Below are positions 45,057 to 54,797 of a DNA stretch of 64,000 bases, in pieces (positions within the stretch are counted from its first letter, which is position 1; each line of letters begins with the position of its first letter). Source of the stretch: a virus; IMG/VR virus record IMGVR_UViG_3300032322_002561, positions 1 to 64,000 of that record. The stretch is one strand, 5' to 3'. A program made the translations under genes and the position numbers. Below the pieces are notes generated by a model. That model searched no databases and was not told where the DNA came from. It saw nothing but the letters and a program-made list of their open reading frames with translations.

Positions 45057-46102
45057 ACACGTGCTTGCCAATATCTGTACAAACACAAGATCGAAAAATT
45101 TATCGTAAAGATAGATTAGTTGCGGCCTTTTTTCAAGCACGAGAACAGAATAAAAATTTAGAAATAGATTTTTACCCTGAGGGTAGTTGTGCCACGTCAT
45201 TGCGATTGTATGAAATTTTGGATGAACTTTGTGAAAAATACAATTTTGATAAATCACGAATCACAATCAAAACTGCCAATCTTTTAGAACAACATGATCA
45301 CTACCGTATAGTTTGTGTTCCTAGTTACTGGTATGAGATTCGGGAAATCCAGGCCTGGGTGACCAAGAATTCCATAGATACTGGAATTATGCCCACGCGG
45401 CATTTTGGTTGCTTTGTGAGTAGAAGTACCTGGTCCAGACTATGGGTTTCCACGTATCTTAACAAACATCACGCAGATAAAACTTTGCAAACTTATCACT
45501 ATGATCGTACCAGACAAAACTACAATGGCAACGGCTATGTGGGTCTTGATGATCTTTTTCAGTTTGGTTGCAATATCATACCTGACTGTGCAAATTTTTT
45601 GACCACGTGTCCTAGAACCATTGATCTTGATTTTTTAAAAACGTATAAAAATGCAAAATCGTTATTTCAGCACGGCGACAGTTACTATCCAATTCAAGTA
45701 CCTGCCAACATGAATTTGCTGAACTACTATCATGACATATTTGTAGACATTGTTACAGAACCAAATGTCATGGGCACAAACTTTTTAGTCACTGAAAAAC
45801 TTTGGAGATGCATTGTGGCCAGGAGACCTTTTATTGTGCTTGGTACTGCAAACTATTTGCATAATTTGAGAAAGTTGGGATTTGACACTTTTTATCAGTA
45901 CTGGGACGAGAGTTATGATGGACAAATTGGACAAACCAGAATTGGTCATATGCTAGAAGTTATTGACAGGTTGGCGACTTGGGATACTGAACAATGCAGT
46001 CAGACACTCAACCGCATGCAACCCATACTTGATCATAATTTACAAGTTTTTAAATCGCTTGATTACAACAAACTTGCCAAGGTATTTGACATCAATGACT
46101 GA
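45053..46102 (+). CDS. TEK-motif glycosyltransferase-like protein
   Basis: A 349-aa paralogue of the protein encoded at 42234-43178. Shared segments include RITIKTANLLEQHDHYR, HFGCFVSRSTWSRLWVSTYL, then FVDIVTEPNVMGTNFLVTEK, LWRCIVARRPFIVLGTANYL and NLRKLGFDTFYQYWDESYD. VTEKLW followed by a PF strand is the closest match in the window to the GT10 fucosyltransferase signature. The start is on the ATGA of the radical SAM gene before it, and the end overlaps the next gene by 8 bases. Confidence 0.65.
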   Translation: MNTCLPISVQTQDRKIYRKDRLVAAFFQAREQNKNLEIDFYPEGSCATSLRLYEILDELCEKYNFDKSRITIKTANLLEQHDHYRIVCVPSYWYEIREIQAWVTKNSIDTGIMPTRHFGCFVSRSTWSRLWVSTYLNKHHADKTLQTYHYDRTRQNYNGNGYVGLDDLFQFGCNIIPDCANFLTTCPRTIDLDFLKTYKNAKSLFQHGDSYYPIQVPANMNLLNYYHDIFVDIVTEPNVMGTNFLVTEKLWRCIVARRPFIVLGTANYLHNLRKLGFDTFYQYWDESYDGQIGQTRIGHMLEVIDRLATWDTEQCSQTLNRMQPILDHNLQVFKSLDYNKLAKVFDIND

Positions 46103-47489
46103 TAAATCAGATTTTTACTCAGCCGCCGAACACATGCGTGATGTGCTAGGCAAAGGCATGTGCCTGGCCAAGTGGAAACAGGTAAGCCTGCACTTGCCTA
46201 CCGGACTCAATAATTCATGTTATCACCCACCTTTGCATGAAATACCAGCTGATTTGTTGACTTCCAATCCCAGTGCCTTGCACAACACTCCTTACAAAAA
46301 ACAGCAAAGACAGATCATGCTACGTCAAGAACGTCCGCAAGAATGCAGTTATTGTTGGGCCATGGAAGACAACGGCAAACTCAGTGACAGACATTATAGA
46401 AGTGGTGAGCCTTGGGCTGCCAAAGATTTTGATACGATCATAAATTCCACAGGAGATGAAGATGTTTTACCTAGTTATGTTGAAGTCAATTTTAATCATG
46501 CTTGTAATCTTAAATGTAGTTACTGTAGTCCACAATTCAGTTCAACCTGGCAGCAAGAAGTGGATCAGCTTGGCGCTTATCCTACTAGCACTCAACACAA
46601 TGATCCTGATTATTTTAGGGGTCGCCGTAAGCCTATTCCTGTTCGCGAACATAATCCATACGTAGAAGCCTTTTGGCAGTGGTGGCCTACTTTGTATCCA
46701 GAGTTAGAACATTTTAGAATGACTGGTGGTGAGCCGCTCATGGACCGGAATACCTATCGTGTGTTTGATTATGTGCTAGAGAATCCTAGCAAAAAATTGC
46801 ATCTAAATGTGACCAGTAATTTCACTGTGGAAGAAAATTTGTGGAAAAAATACAAAGACTATGTGCGAAGGCTGTGTGACACTGATGATGTCAAACTGGA
46901 ACACTTCATGCAGTATGTCAGTCTTGATGCCTGGGGCGCACAGGCCGAATACATCAGACACGGTCTAGATTTTGAATTGTTGTGGGATCGAGTCAATCAA
47001 TACCTGGAAGAAATACCTTATAGAAACAGTTTGACATTTATAGTGACCATGAACAATTTGAGTGTAACCACACTGGCAAATTTGTTTGCTGGCATCCTTG
47101 GGTTAAGACAAACCTACAGCAAAACCTATCAACGTGTATGGTTTGACACACCAGTATTGCGTCAACCAGAGTGGCAAAGTCTACAGATTCTACCTGAAAG
47201 TTATGCTGAAAAATTAGAACACTTGTGGGCCTGGATGATTCGACAAACAGAACGTCCTGAAGATCCATTTCACGGTTTCAAGGATTATGAAATTGCCCGG
47301 CTGGATCGAGACATAGCCTGGATGCGTAGTGGTCAGAACCTGGACCCTGCAGTATTACAGTCCAGAAAAGCTGACTTTTACAGATTTTTCAACGAACATG
47401 ATCGCAGGCGCGGCACTGACTTTTTGAAGACTTTTCCTGACATGGCCTCTTGGTGGAAGGAGTGCGAATATCATGCTAGGCAATCATAA
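46095..47489 (+). CDS. Radical SAM protein with N-terminal twitch/SPASM-like domain (1 of 5)
   Basis: A 464-aa enzyme. I chose the ATG giving MTDKSDFYSAAEHMRDVLGK because the frame upstream overlaps the preceding gene by over 130 bases. An N-terminal cluster domain has C23 (GMCLAKW), C42 (NNSCYHPP) and the pair C84/C87 (ECSYCW), like a twitch or SPASM domain placed before the barrel. The catalytic CX3CX2C is C137, C141, C144 (ACNLKCSYC), and TGGEPLMDRN follows. It is most similar to the gene two positions on (SCHHPP, ECSYC/CEYC versions). The family is known as twitch-domain radical SAM proteins and substrates are unknown. Confidence 0.85.
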   Translation: MTDKSDFYSAAEHMRDVLGKGMCLAKWKQVSLHLPTGLNNSCYHPPLHEIPADLLTSNPSALHNTPYKKQQRQIMLRQERPQECSYCWAMEDNGKLSDRHYRSGEPWAAKDFDTIINSTGDEDVLPSYVEVNFNHACNLKCSYCSPQFSSTWQQEVDQLGAYPTSTQHNDPDYFRGRRKPIPVREHNPYVEAFWQWWPTLYPELEHFRMTGGEPLMDRNTYRVFDYVLENPSKKLHLNVTSNFTVEENLWKKYKDYVRRLCDTDDVKLEHFMQYVSLDAWGAQAEYIRHGLDFELLWDRVNQYLEEIPYRNSLTFIVTMNNLSVTTLANLFAGILGLRQTYSKTYQRVWFDTPVLRQPEWQSLQILPESYAEKLEHLWAWMIRQTERPEDPFHGFKDYEIARLDRDIAWMRSGQNLDPAVLQSRKADFYRFFNEHDRRRGTDFLKTFPDMASWWKECEYHARQS

Positions 47490-48585
47490 AGTGGTTGTTG
47501 ACGAGTGGGCTGAAGTCTGGGACCTACTACGGCCTTATGCAGATGCAAGTTTTTGGCGTTGGGAAGACGTACCGCTTGATCCAGATACCATATATGTTGT
47601 GGGACGAGTGGTACTCAAACAAAATTGGATCAGTATTACTGAGTGGGCAAAGCGTCATCCTGGTAAGATAATTTTTAGTAATCCAGCCGAAGGTAGTCAA
47701 ACCATACTGTTACAGTTACAACGCATGCGCATTGTTGATTTGGTAAAAAATGGTTCGATAGGTTTGTTGACTTCAGGAGATCTTGAACCAGGCTGGAAAT
47801 ATTGTCAAACCGACTGTTACTTTTCCAATATTGTAGAATATTTAGAAAACATAGATGCCCACACATATTCAAGTCAGGTTAGAGAAAAAATTCAAAAACC
47901 TTATAATTTTTTGATGCTGAATGGTCGACTACGGCCACATCGTAAGGCCTTGATCGACGCACTGCGTGAAAAAAATTTATTGGATCGGGCCCTATGGACC
48001 AATCTTGGCAGCAGAGTTGAAATGGAGTTTACCAGTCAACTGCAAACCAACAAATTAGAATCCATAAGATTGTTGCCGCCCGAATACGAAATTGAGCGTG
48101 CAAGGCCCAATCTAACTGCCAGCATGTACACTGACGGTGGATTTGTCAAACACCAATTATTCAATAATACCTGGGGCGATGCCATTGTAAATCCACAGGC
48201 CTATATTGACACCTATTTTAGTCTAGTTACGGAAACCATATTTGATTATCCTTACACTTTTAGAACAGAAAAAATTTGGAAACCCATGATCATGCAACAC
48301 CCCTTTGTGGTGGCGGCCAACACAGGTTATTATCGAGATTTGCGAAAAGCTGGGTTCCGTACTTTTGATCATTTAATTGATGAAAGTTTTGATCAAATTG
48401 ACAACAGTGCCGACAGAATTTCGCGTATAATACAAGTTGTTGATGCAATAATTTCTAATGGTGCAGATGAATTCTTAAAAGCCAGTGAAGATGTATGTAA
48501 ATATAACTATCTGCACCTGCGCGAACACAATCAACGTGAGCGTGATCAATTGCCTATGAAATTAACCCAGTATATCAATGAATGA
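47473..48585 (+). CDS. TEK-motif glycosyltransferase-like protein
   Basis: A 370-aa protein whose start overlaps the previous radical SAM gene and whose end overlaps the next. Its middle NFLMLNGRLRPHRKALIDAL and its C-terminal core YFSLVTETIFDYPYTFRTEK, IWKPMIMQHPFVVAANTGYY and DLRKAGFRTFDHLIDESFD define the family most clearly. This full-length protein is the best template for recognising the split pair inserted between gp47 and gp46: ETIFDYPYTF matches ETVFDYPYPY there. The N-terminal half (YVVGRVVLKQNWISITEWAK, KIIFSNPAEGSQTILLQLQ) looks Rossmann-like. Sugar transfer is inferred. Confidence 0.6.
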   Translation: MLGNHKVVVDEWAEVWDLLRPYADASFWRWEDVPLDPDTIYVVGRVVLKQNWISITEWAKRHPGKIIFSNPAEGSQTILLQLQRMRIVDLVKNGSIGLLTSGDLEPGWKYCQTDCYFSNIVEYLENIDAHTYSSQVREKIQKPYNFLMLNGRLRPHRKALIDALREKNLLDRALWTNLGSRVEMEFTSQLQTNKLESIRLLPPEYEIERARPNLTASMYTDGGFVKHQLFNNTWGDAIVNPQAYIDTYFSLVTETIFDYPYTFRTEKIWKPMIMQHPFVVAANTGYYRDLRKAGFRTFDHLIDESFDQIDNSADRISRIIQVVDAIISNGADEFLKASEDVCKYNYLHLREHNQRERDQLPMKLTQYINE

Positions 48586-49918
48586 TTTAGAATTTCGTCG
48601 TCAAGTATTGGACACTAAAAGTGCCAGCTTTTGTGCGGCCAAATGGTACAATGCCACCATATGGTTGGGCTCAGGTCAGACCACTAGTTGCCATCATCCA
48701 CCAGCACACACTATTGGAGAAGAGTTTCGAATCAACCCGCGGGCAATTCATAACACTGCTCAAAAAAAAGAAGATCGTCGCATGATGTTGGCTGGTGAAA
48801 GACCACCTGGATGCGAGTACTGCTGGAAGATCGAAGACATGGGCGTGGATGCTGTGAGTGATCGTGTGTACAAAAGCAAAATTTATCCTATCGAGGCCCT
48901 GGATCAAGCATTTGGCACACCGGTCGAAGCCGACGTGAATCTTCGCACGCTGGAAATTGCTTTCGATCGCACTTGTCAATTTGCCTGCTCGTACTGTAAT
49001 CCAGCGTTCAGTAGCACCTGGGTCAAGGACATCAAGAACAACGGAGCCTATGAAAATTTAATCAGCGACGGGCGCAATCATTTTACACACGAACACGACA
49101 GTGCTCAACTCTATCGCTTTGGCGAAACCAATCCCTATGTTGAAGCCTTTTTTGCCTGGTGGGAAACAGACCTGCATCGTACTTTGCAAGAATTAAGAAT
49201 CACTGGCGGTGAACCAACCATGAGTGGCGAGCTATGGAAGTTGATTGATTGGTTCAAAGACAATCAAGGCAAGAGCCAAACACGCTTGGCCATCAACTCA
49301 AATCTGGGCATGGATCGTCTCCGGTTGTTGGACTTTATCAAACGTGTGGAAGGTATTCCGCACCTGGAAATTTACACCAGCATGGAAGCCACTGATGCTC
49401 AAGCCGAATACATCAGAGATGGTCTGGATTACGATCTATGGATGCACAATGTACAAGAATTGTTGGAACACGATGACATACGTGCTGTGCATTGTATGTG
49501 TACTATCAACGCCCTGTGCCTGGACAGCCTACCAGATCTGCTGGATCAATTGATGCGACTCAAACAGGTTTATACCCGTGAGCGTGTGAACTTTACATTG
49601 AACATATTGAGATTCCCCAGCTTCCAGAGTGCCCTGGTCCTGCCAGATGCCATACGTACACAGTACAGACACAATCTTGAAACCTGGTTGAAACTCAATC
49701 AAGCCAATCCCTTGTTGCACGAGCATGAAATCAATCACATGCAGAGATTGATCGACTATCTTGATGTGGTCAAGACCCCGCACAGTGACACATTTGAAAT
49801 GCCAAAACTGCACAACGATTTTAAAAAATTCTATCAACAATATGATCAACGACGCAACAAAAACTTTGTTGATACTTTTCCTAACCTAGCCGATTGGTTC
49901 AATGACATACCAGTATAA
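48578..49918 (+). CDS. Radical SAM protein with N-terminal twitch/SPASM-like domain (2 of 5)
   Basis: A 446-aa paralogue of the protein encoded at 46095-47489. N-terminal cluster Cys are C19 (SFCAAKWYN), C38 (TSCHHPPAH) and C79/C82 (GCEYCWKIED). The catalytic site is C133, C137, C140 (TCQFACSYC), with ITGGEPTMSG following, and YTSMEATDAQAEYIRDGLDY marks the same barrel strand as SLDAWGAQAEYIRHGLDF in the paralogue. Both end with the motif of Arg, Asp and Phe residues near FKKFYQQYDQRRNKNFVDTF. It overlaps the TEK gene before it by 8 bases and the next radical SAM gene by 17 bases. Confidence 0.85.
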   Translation: MNDLEFRRQVLDTKSASFCAAKWYNATIWLGSGQTTSCHHPPAHTIGEEFRINPRAIHNTAQKKEDRRMMLAGERPPGCEYCWKIEDMGVDAVSDRVYKSKIYPIEALDQAFGTPVEADVNLRTLEIAFDRTCQFACSYCNPAFSSTWVKDIKNNGAYENLISDGRNHFTHEHDSAQLYRFGETNPYVEAFFAWWETDLHRTLQELRITGGEPTMSGELWKLIDWFKDNQGKSQTRLAINSNLGMDRLRLLDFIKRVEGIPHLEIYTSMEATDAQAEYIRDGLDYDLWMHNVQELLEHDDIRAVHCMCTINALCLDSLPDLLDQLMRLKQVYTRERVNFTLNILRFPSFQSALVLPDAIRTQYRHNLETWLKLNQANPLLHEHEINHMQRLIDYLDVVKTPHSDTFEMPKLHNDFKKFYQQYDQRRNKNFVDTFPNLADWFNDIPV

Positions 49919-51161
49919 CAGTGCAGACCTAGTCAAGCCGGTAGAGCTGACTGAACGTGAAGAATTTTTACTAAAAGATAGTAAAACATTCTGCATCTAT
50001 CCTTGGATACACTTGCATGCCTATCCCACAGGTGAAGCCTATCCTTGTTGCCATGCTGAAATGAAACCCGGGGTTGTAGGAAACTGTCGCGAAAAAACCC
50101 TGGCAGAGATATGGGTTGACGAACCCATGCAACGACTACGCAAAGACATGCTGACAGAAACACCCAACCCGGCATGCACAAGATGTTATGAACAAGAACA
50201 AGCCGGATTCTTCAGTGGCAGAAAAAGTGCCAACAAGCATCACGGACACCATATCAAGAAGTTGGAATCAAATCCATTTGAGATGACCTACTGGGACATA
50301 CGATTCAGTAACTTGTGCAATCTCAGTTGTCGTAGTTGCGGGCATATTTTCAGTAGTAGTTGGTACCAAGATCAAGCTGTGCTGGCTGGCCCTGAATGGA
50401 AGAGCAACAATAAGCCTTTGAACTATGCTGGACGTACCGAAACCGACATCTGGGAACAATTGATTCCGCATCTTGATCATGTGGAACAGATTTACTTTGC
50501 CGGTGGCGAACCGCTCATGATGGAAGAGCATTACAACATTCTTGAGGAACTAGAACGCCGTGGCAGGTTTGATGTGCGTTTGATTTACAACACCAACTTC
50601 ACACACGTCAAGCTCAAAGATCGCTGGGTGTTTGATTATTGGAAAAAGTTTAAATCAGTGGCAGTGGGTGCCAGCTTGGATGCCATGGGTCTGCGTGCCG
50701 AATACATTAGGAAAGGCACAGTATGGAAGACGGTTGAAAACAATCGACGCCAGATGCTGTTGGAATGTCCACATGTGGACTTTTATATCAGCCCCACCCT
50801 CAGTATATTAAATGCCTGGCACCTGCCCGATTTCCATCGTGACTGGAGCGAAAAAGGTCTGATCAGACCACAGGATCTCAACGTGAACATACTGCAAGAC
50901 CCGGCCTACTATCGCATAGATATCGCACCTACGGAATACAAACAGAAGTTGCGTAAAAAGTTTGAAGAACATCTGGCATGGTTACAATCACAAGACATGT
51001 TGAATCGTGCCAGCGTGGGATTTGAAAGTGCCATAAACTTCTTGATGAACACTGACAACACTGCACTGATACCCAAGTTTTGGGACAAGACCAATCAACT
51101 TGATAGCATACGCAATGAAAATCTATTGCGAGTCATTCCTGAACTTGAGGCTCTTAAATGA
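49902..51161 (+). CDS. Radical SAM protein with N-terminal SPASM-like domain (3 of 5)
   Basis: A 419-aa enzyme. The N-terminus has the clearest SPASM-type pattern in the set: TFCIYPWIHLHAYPTGEAYP, then CC at 49-50, GNCREKTLAEIWVDEPMQRL and CTRC at 92-95. The catalytic cluster is C139, C143, C146 (LCNLSCRSC), with FAGGEPLMMEEHYN following. SLDAMGLRAEYIRKGTVW is the strand also seen in the other copies. Canonical SPASM proteins carry this domain after the barrel, here it is before. The gene overlaps its neighbours at both ends, so the five copies are translated as one block. Confidence 0.87.
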   Translation: MTYQYNSADLVKPVELTEREEFLLKDSKTFCIYPWIHLHAYPTGEAYPCCHAEMKPGVVGNCREKTLAEIWVDEPMQRLRKDMLTETPNPACTRCYEQEQAGFFSGRKSANKHHGHHIKKLESNPFEMTYWDIRFSNLCNLSCRSCGHIFSSSWYQDQAVLAGPEWKSNNKPLNYAGRTETDIWEQLIPHLDHVEQIYFAGGEPLMMEEHYNILEELERRGRFDVRLIYNTNFTHVKLKDRWVFDYWKKFKSVAVGASLDAMGLRAEYIRKGTVWKTVENNRRQMLLECPHVDFYISPTLSILNAWHLPDFHRDWSEKGLIRPQDLNVNILQDPAYYRIDIAPTEYKQKLRKKFEEHLAWLQSQDMLNRASVGFESAINFLMNTDNTALIPKFWDKTNQLDSIRNENLLRVIPELEALK

Positions 51162-52378
51162 ACTTGCCACACGATCAATTTTGTGTATTACCTTGGATCA
51201 GCTTAGAAGCCAGTCCCATTGGCACTGTGAGACCTTGTTGTTTAGCTGACGACGAAATTGTAGATGAACAAGGCGAAAAATTCAATTTGTCTTCAGCCAA
51301 CTTTGGAAGCATACAATCTAGTCGTCACATGACACAGCTCAGACAAGATTTCTTGTCGGGTAAAAAACCACAAACTTGTAGAAAGTGTTGGAACGAAGAA
51401 CGTGCTGGTCGTACCAGCAAACGCATGCACACTCTTGACAGACTCAAACATATTTTGCCCGATCAGGAGTGGACGCAGGATGCCAAACCCTTGATGTTCT
51501 TGGATCTCAAATTGGGCAATATCTGTAATTTGAAATGTAGAATTTGTGGCTCCTGGAGCTCCAGTCAATTTGCCACAGAAGAATTGGCTGACATGCCTTT
51601 GGAAACCGACAAAAAAACTACCTTTCCCTATCAAATGTTGCGTGCGGGATCATGGCCCAGAGACAACAAACAATTTTGGCAACAAATTGACCAGCACCTA
51701 CACGATATTAGGTACATTGAATTCACTGGTGGTGAACCATTCATGATTCAAGAACACTTTGACATGTTGCAAGGCATAGTAGATCGCGGCATTGCGCATC
51801 AAGTGGAAATACACTACAACACCAATGGCACTCAATGGCCCGAACAGGCCGAACAAATATGGCAACATTTTCGCACAGTGGAAATTGCATTCAGCATCGA
51901 TGACATTGGTGAAAGATTTGAATATCAACGTAGCAACGCTGTCTGGACTGAAGTATGTGCGAATCTTGAAAAATTCAACAAGTTAAAACAGCGACATTCA
52001 AATATTGTGCTACAAATTTGTACCACAGTGAATGTTTTCAACATACGGTATCTTGATCAAGTGGCTGCTTGGATTGACTCTCATAAAGAAAATTTTAACT
52101 TTGTGTACTGGAATATCATGCATGATGCCTGGTATTTCAGTATTTCTACCTTGCCAGACACAGTGAAAAAATCCTTGACAGAATACTTGACGTCTGTTGC
52201 GATACCAGAACAGTACAAATCAGAAATTCAAGGCATAATTGAATTTATGAATCGTGGTGCTTCCACAGATGGATTCATGTTAAAATTAAAAATAAAAGAT
52301 CTAGATCGCAAGCGCGGTCAAAATCTTGCTCTAGTAGAGCCAGAGTTTGCTCAATTGATTGACTATGCCGGCCCCTAA
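51158..52378 (+). CDS. Radical SAM protein with N-terminal SPASM-like domain (4 of 5)
   Basis: A 406-aa paralogue. Cluster Cys of the N-terminal domain are C9 (FCVLPWISLEASPIG), C27/C28 (RPCC) and C74/C77 (TCRKCW). The catalytic site is C123, C127, C130 (ICNLKCRIC), with FTGGEPFMIQEHFDML following and AFSIDDIGERFEYQRSNAVW as the later barrel strand. It is the copy that departs most in this last segment, since SLDA or SLDG of the others is replaced by SIDD. Start is on the ATGA of the previous gene; the end overlaps the next by 14 bases. Confidence 0.87.
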   Translation: MNLPHDQFCVLPWISLEASPIGTVRPCCLADDEIVDEQGEKFNLSSANFGSIQSSRHMTQLRQDFLSGKKPQTCRKCWNEERAGRTSKRMHTLDRLKHILPDQEWTQDAKPLMFLDLKLGNICNLKCRICGSWSSSQFATEELADMPLETDKKTTFPYQMLRAGSWPRDNKQFWQQIDQHLHDIRYIEFTGGEPFMIQEHFDMLQGIVDRGIAHQVEIHYNTNGTQWPEQAEQIWQHFRTVEIAFSIDDIGERFEYQRSNAVWTEVCANLEKFNKLKQRHSNIVLQICTTVNVFNIRYLDQVAAWIDSHKENFNFVYWNIMHDAWYFSISTLPDTVKKSLTEYLTSVAIPEQYKSEIQGIIEFMNRGASTDGFMLKLKIKDLDRKRGQNLALVEPEFAQLIDYAGP

Positions 52379-53672
52379 GCAAAGACCTGAAACCCTGTGC
52401 ATGGCTCCGTGGACGCATACCTATCTTAGTCCACAGACCGAACGGCGCATGTGTTGTGCCAGCCGAGAACCTGCGCAAAACTTTGAGCAGTACATAGACA
52501 CGTCCTCAGGCACAGGCGAATATAGTCCCGTGGCTCTTGATGAACACTGGAATAGTGAACACATGAGAAGTGTGCGACTGCGTATGATGCGTGGGGAAAC
52601 CCTGCCCGAATGTGAAGTATGCAACAACAAGTTATTGAACACTGATGTATATCGAGACTATTTCAATAGACTGTTCGAGCACAAGTATGAGGAATGCATG
52701 CGTGCTACGGATCGCTATGGATTTACCAAGGTGCGCCCTGTGAGCTGGGATTATAGATTCAGTAACCTATGTAATTTTAAATGCAGAATGTGTGGAGACA
52801 TGTTGAGCTCTAGCTGGGAAACTGAACAGCGTCAACATGACATGATTGACTGGTCAGATAAAAAAAATACCTGGATGCGTCCTGAGGTTCGTGAACGTAT
52901 TTCACTCTATCAAGACACGCAAATTGAACATGAATTTGCACTGGCTGTGGAACAACATCGAGTAGAAGAAGTGTATTGGGTCGGTGGTGAGCCACTCATG
53001 TATGAACAGCACTGGCGTTATATGCGTCGTATCATCGAACTAGGCGATGGTCCTCGAGTGTATGCCAGATACAACACAAATCTCAGCAGGATAGACTACA
53101 AAGGAACAAATCTTTACACAGACATTTTGGCACACATACGTGATTGGCAGATATGTGCCAGTCTGGATGGGACTGGAGCCACCGGTGAATACATTAGAAC
53201 AGGCTTAAACTCTGAATCCTGGTTGGCAAATTTTGTGCAAGGTCGTCGGCTGGCCTCTCATCGCAGGCAAATGCGTATAGACTTTACTTTGACTTTGCCA
53301 GGACTTTTCCAAGTCGAGAACATAAACAGTCTTGCACAAAGTCTAGATGTAGATGTTCTAGCCAAGGTTGTTTTCAGTTTTACACCAGACATTATCATGA
53401 GTCCTTTGGCCTTGCCTAGACAGTTATTAGACGATACAGTAGACCGTTTGGCGGATCGTATACCAGCCGGTGCCTTGAAGGATGTGTTGTTACAGCTCAA
53501 ACAGCGACCTACATTTGCGGAACAATGGCCCACTGAGTGGCAGGCTGGACTTGCAAAAGGCAAGCGTCGTGTGTTAAAATTAGAACAAATACGTGGTGAT
53601 ACCTATACCATGGCAGATATACTCAGACCCAATCAGGAAATATATGACTGGTACCAAGCAATCGCTACTTGA
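52365..53672 (+). CDS. Radical SAM protein with N-terminal SPASM-like domain (5 of 5)
   Basis: A 435-aa paralogue starting MPAPKQRPETLCMAPWTHTY. N-terminal cluster Cys are C12, C30/C31 (RRMCC) and C83/C86 (ECEVC). The catalytic site is C136, C140, C143 (LCNFKCRMC), and VGGEPLMYEQHW follows. ASLDGTGATGEYIRTGLNSE is the later barrel strand. The segment between CC and CxxC is longer than in copies 3 and 4. It ends 29 bases inside the next gene. The five neighbours share their order of motifs but are well diverged, which suggests different steps or substrates and not simple redundancy. Confidence 0.87.
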   Translation: MPAPKQRPETLCMAPWTHTYLSPQTERRMCCASREPAQNFEQYIDTSSGTGEYSPVALDEHWNSEHMRSVRLRMMRGETLPECEVCNNKLLNTDVYRDYFNRLFEHKYEECMRATDRYGFTKVRPVSWDYRFSNLCNFKCRMCGDMLSSSWETEQRQHDMIDWSDKKNTWMRPEVRERISLYQDTQIEHEFALAVEQHRVEEVYWVGGEPLMYEQHWRYMRRIIELGDGPRVYARYNTNLSRIDYKGTNLYTDILAHIRDWQICASLDGTGATGEYIRTGLNSESWLANFVQGRRLASHRRQMRIDFTLTLPGLFQVENINSLAQSLDVDVLAKVVFSFTPDIIMSPLALPRQLLDDTVDRLADRIPAGALKDVLLQLKQRPTFAEQWPTEWQAGLAKGKRRVLKLEQIRGDTYTMADILRPNQEIYDWYQAIAT

Positions 53673-54699
53673 TGTTGTAGAAATAGATCTAGGTACCGCA
53701 GAAGATCGTTTGCGTGTGTATGCCAACATCTATGACAACAGTCTCAGTCGCAAATGGCTAGCGGCCTTGAATGATTTGCTGATCAATCAATACCACCTGG
53801 AAAAGAACTACTGTTTTTTTGGATTTGCCGATGGTCCCAGGAACGGACCTTATCTGTTAGAACAAATCAATAACAGTATACAAGCTATTAACAAGTCCGG
53901 TATAGGCTATCACATTGACGATTATTTTGATATGGCCAACAGTGTGGATGAGTCAGACGATGTTGATCACAATCATTTCAATCAACTACACAGATACTTT
54001 GAAGACTTGCAAGGCGGCAGTGGCCACATCAGTGATTACTACTGGCAAGCTGACAACGCCACACGTTGGCATATTAGACAACTGAACTTGTTGTGCCATG
54101 AATTTGAAAGTTGGCAACTGAGCTGGCGGAAAAAACACACGGCACCGATGTGGCAACGACCCAGCCAACTCATGTGCTGGCTGAGTGCGCCACGTTTTGT
54201 TTTAGATGAAGCGGATTACGAACTGTTTGGCATAGAAACAATAAATCGTAGCCTGGGCGGAGTATATGTAGGCGTCAACAAAGCAGTTGGCAAACATCAC
54301 TGGGAAGTGTTTCAGGATGAAGGCCGCGACAGCAGGATAGGCGAGCTGACTACTACCAGCCTTAAAGCTCAAACTGAAGCCGCTGGAGACTTTGACATAG
54401 AGTGGGCCAACAATCCAGGCACATTTCCTTGGCAGATAAAACAACTAAAAGAGTTTCGCGAATGGCTAACGGTCAATGGCTTTGATCCCGAAGATCGTAG
54501 CTTGACCATTGGACATCCGCAGGTGGGACAAGTGGATTTAATCCGCAGTTTTGGCTCGGAAGATTATCAAGAGATTTGGGCGCAGTTAAATACTCATTTA
54601 AATGTGCATGCTATTCGCACCAGCACTGCACGTGCCACTTATGAATATTTGTGGTCTGACCCAGACTACATGCAACAACAACTGAGGAACATGAAATGA
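53644..54699 (+). CDS. Uncharacterised protein following the radical SAM array
   Basis: A 351-aa protein I do not recognise. I start at MTGTKQSLLDVVEIDLGTAE; an upstream ATG is possible but would deepen the overlap with the radical SAM gene to 80 bases. Notable segments are DRLRVYANIYDNSLSRKWL, GIGYHIDDYFDMANSVDESD, FNQLHRYFEDLQGGSGHISD and FESWQLSWRKKHTAPMWQRP. Asp/Glu- and His-rich loops (DESDDVDHNHFNQLH) could bind metal. No membrane segment or signal peptide is visible. The fixed position after five radical SAM genes suggests a partner or substrate protein of that array, but this is inference from context only. Confidence 0.6.
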   Translation: MTGTKQSLLDVVEIDLGTAEDRLRVYANIYDNSLSRKWLAALNDLLINQYHLEKNYCFFGFADGPRNGPYLLEQINNSIQAINKSGIGYHIDDYFDMANSVDESDDVDHNHFNQLHRYFEDLQGGSGHISDYYWQADNATRWHIRQLNLLCHEFESWQLSWRKKHTAPMWQRPSQLMCWLSAPRFVLDEADYELFGIETINRSLGGVYVGVNKAVGKHHWEVFQDEGRDSRIGELTTTSLKAQTEAAGDFDIEWANNPGTFPWQIKQLKEFREWLTVNGFDPEDRSLTIGHPQVGQVDLIRSFGSEDYQEIWAQLNTHLNVHAIRTSTARATYEYLWSDPDYMQQQLRNMK

Positions 54700-54797
54700 A
54701 ATGGATTCGTAATCTCATCGAACGTATACGTCTTGAAATACGCTATAGAAAAAAACTAAAAGAACTACGCAAACGCGATCCGTTCATTTATAAATGA
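54696..54797 (+). CDS. Small basic protein, 33 aa
   Basis: I translated this gene by hand: MKWIRNLIERIRLEIRYRKK, then LKELRKRDPFIYK. It overlaps the previous stop and the next start by four bases each (ATGA), which is strong support for a real gene. It is very rich in Arg and Lys and should form one long amphipathic helix. I recall near-identical short proteins ending in KRDPFIYK from other aquatic T4-like phages, so it is likely conserved. Function unknown. Confidence 0.7.
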   Translation: MKWIRNLIERIRLEIRYRKKLKELRKRDPFIYK

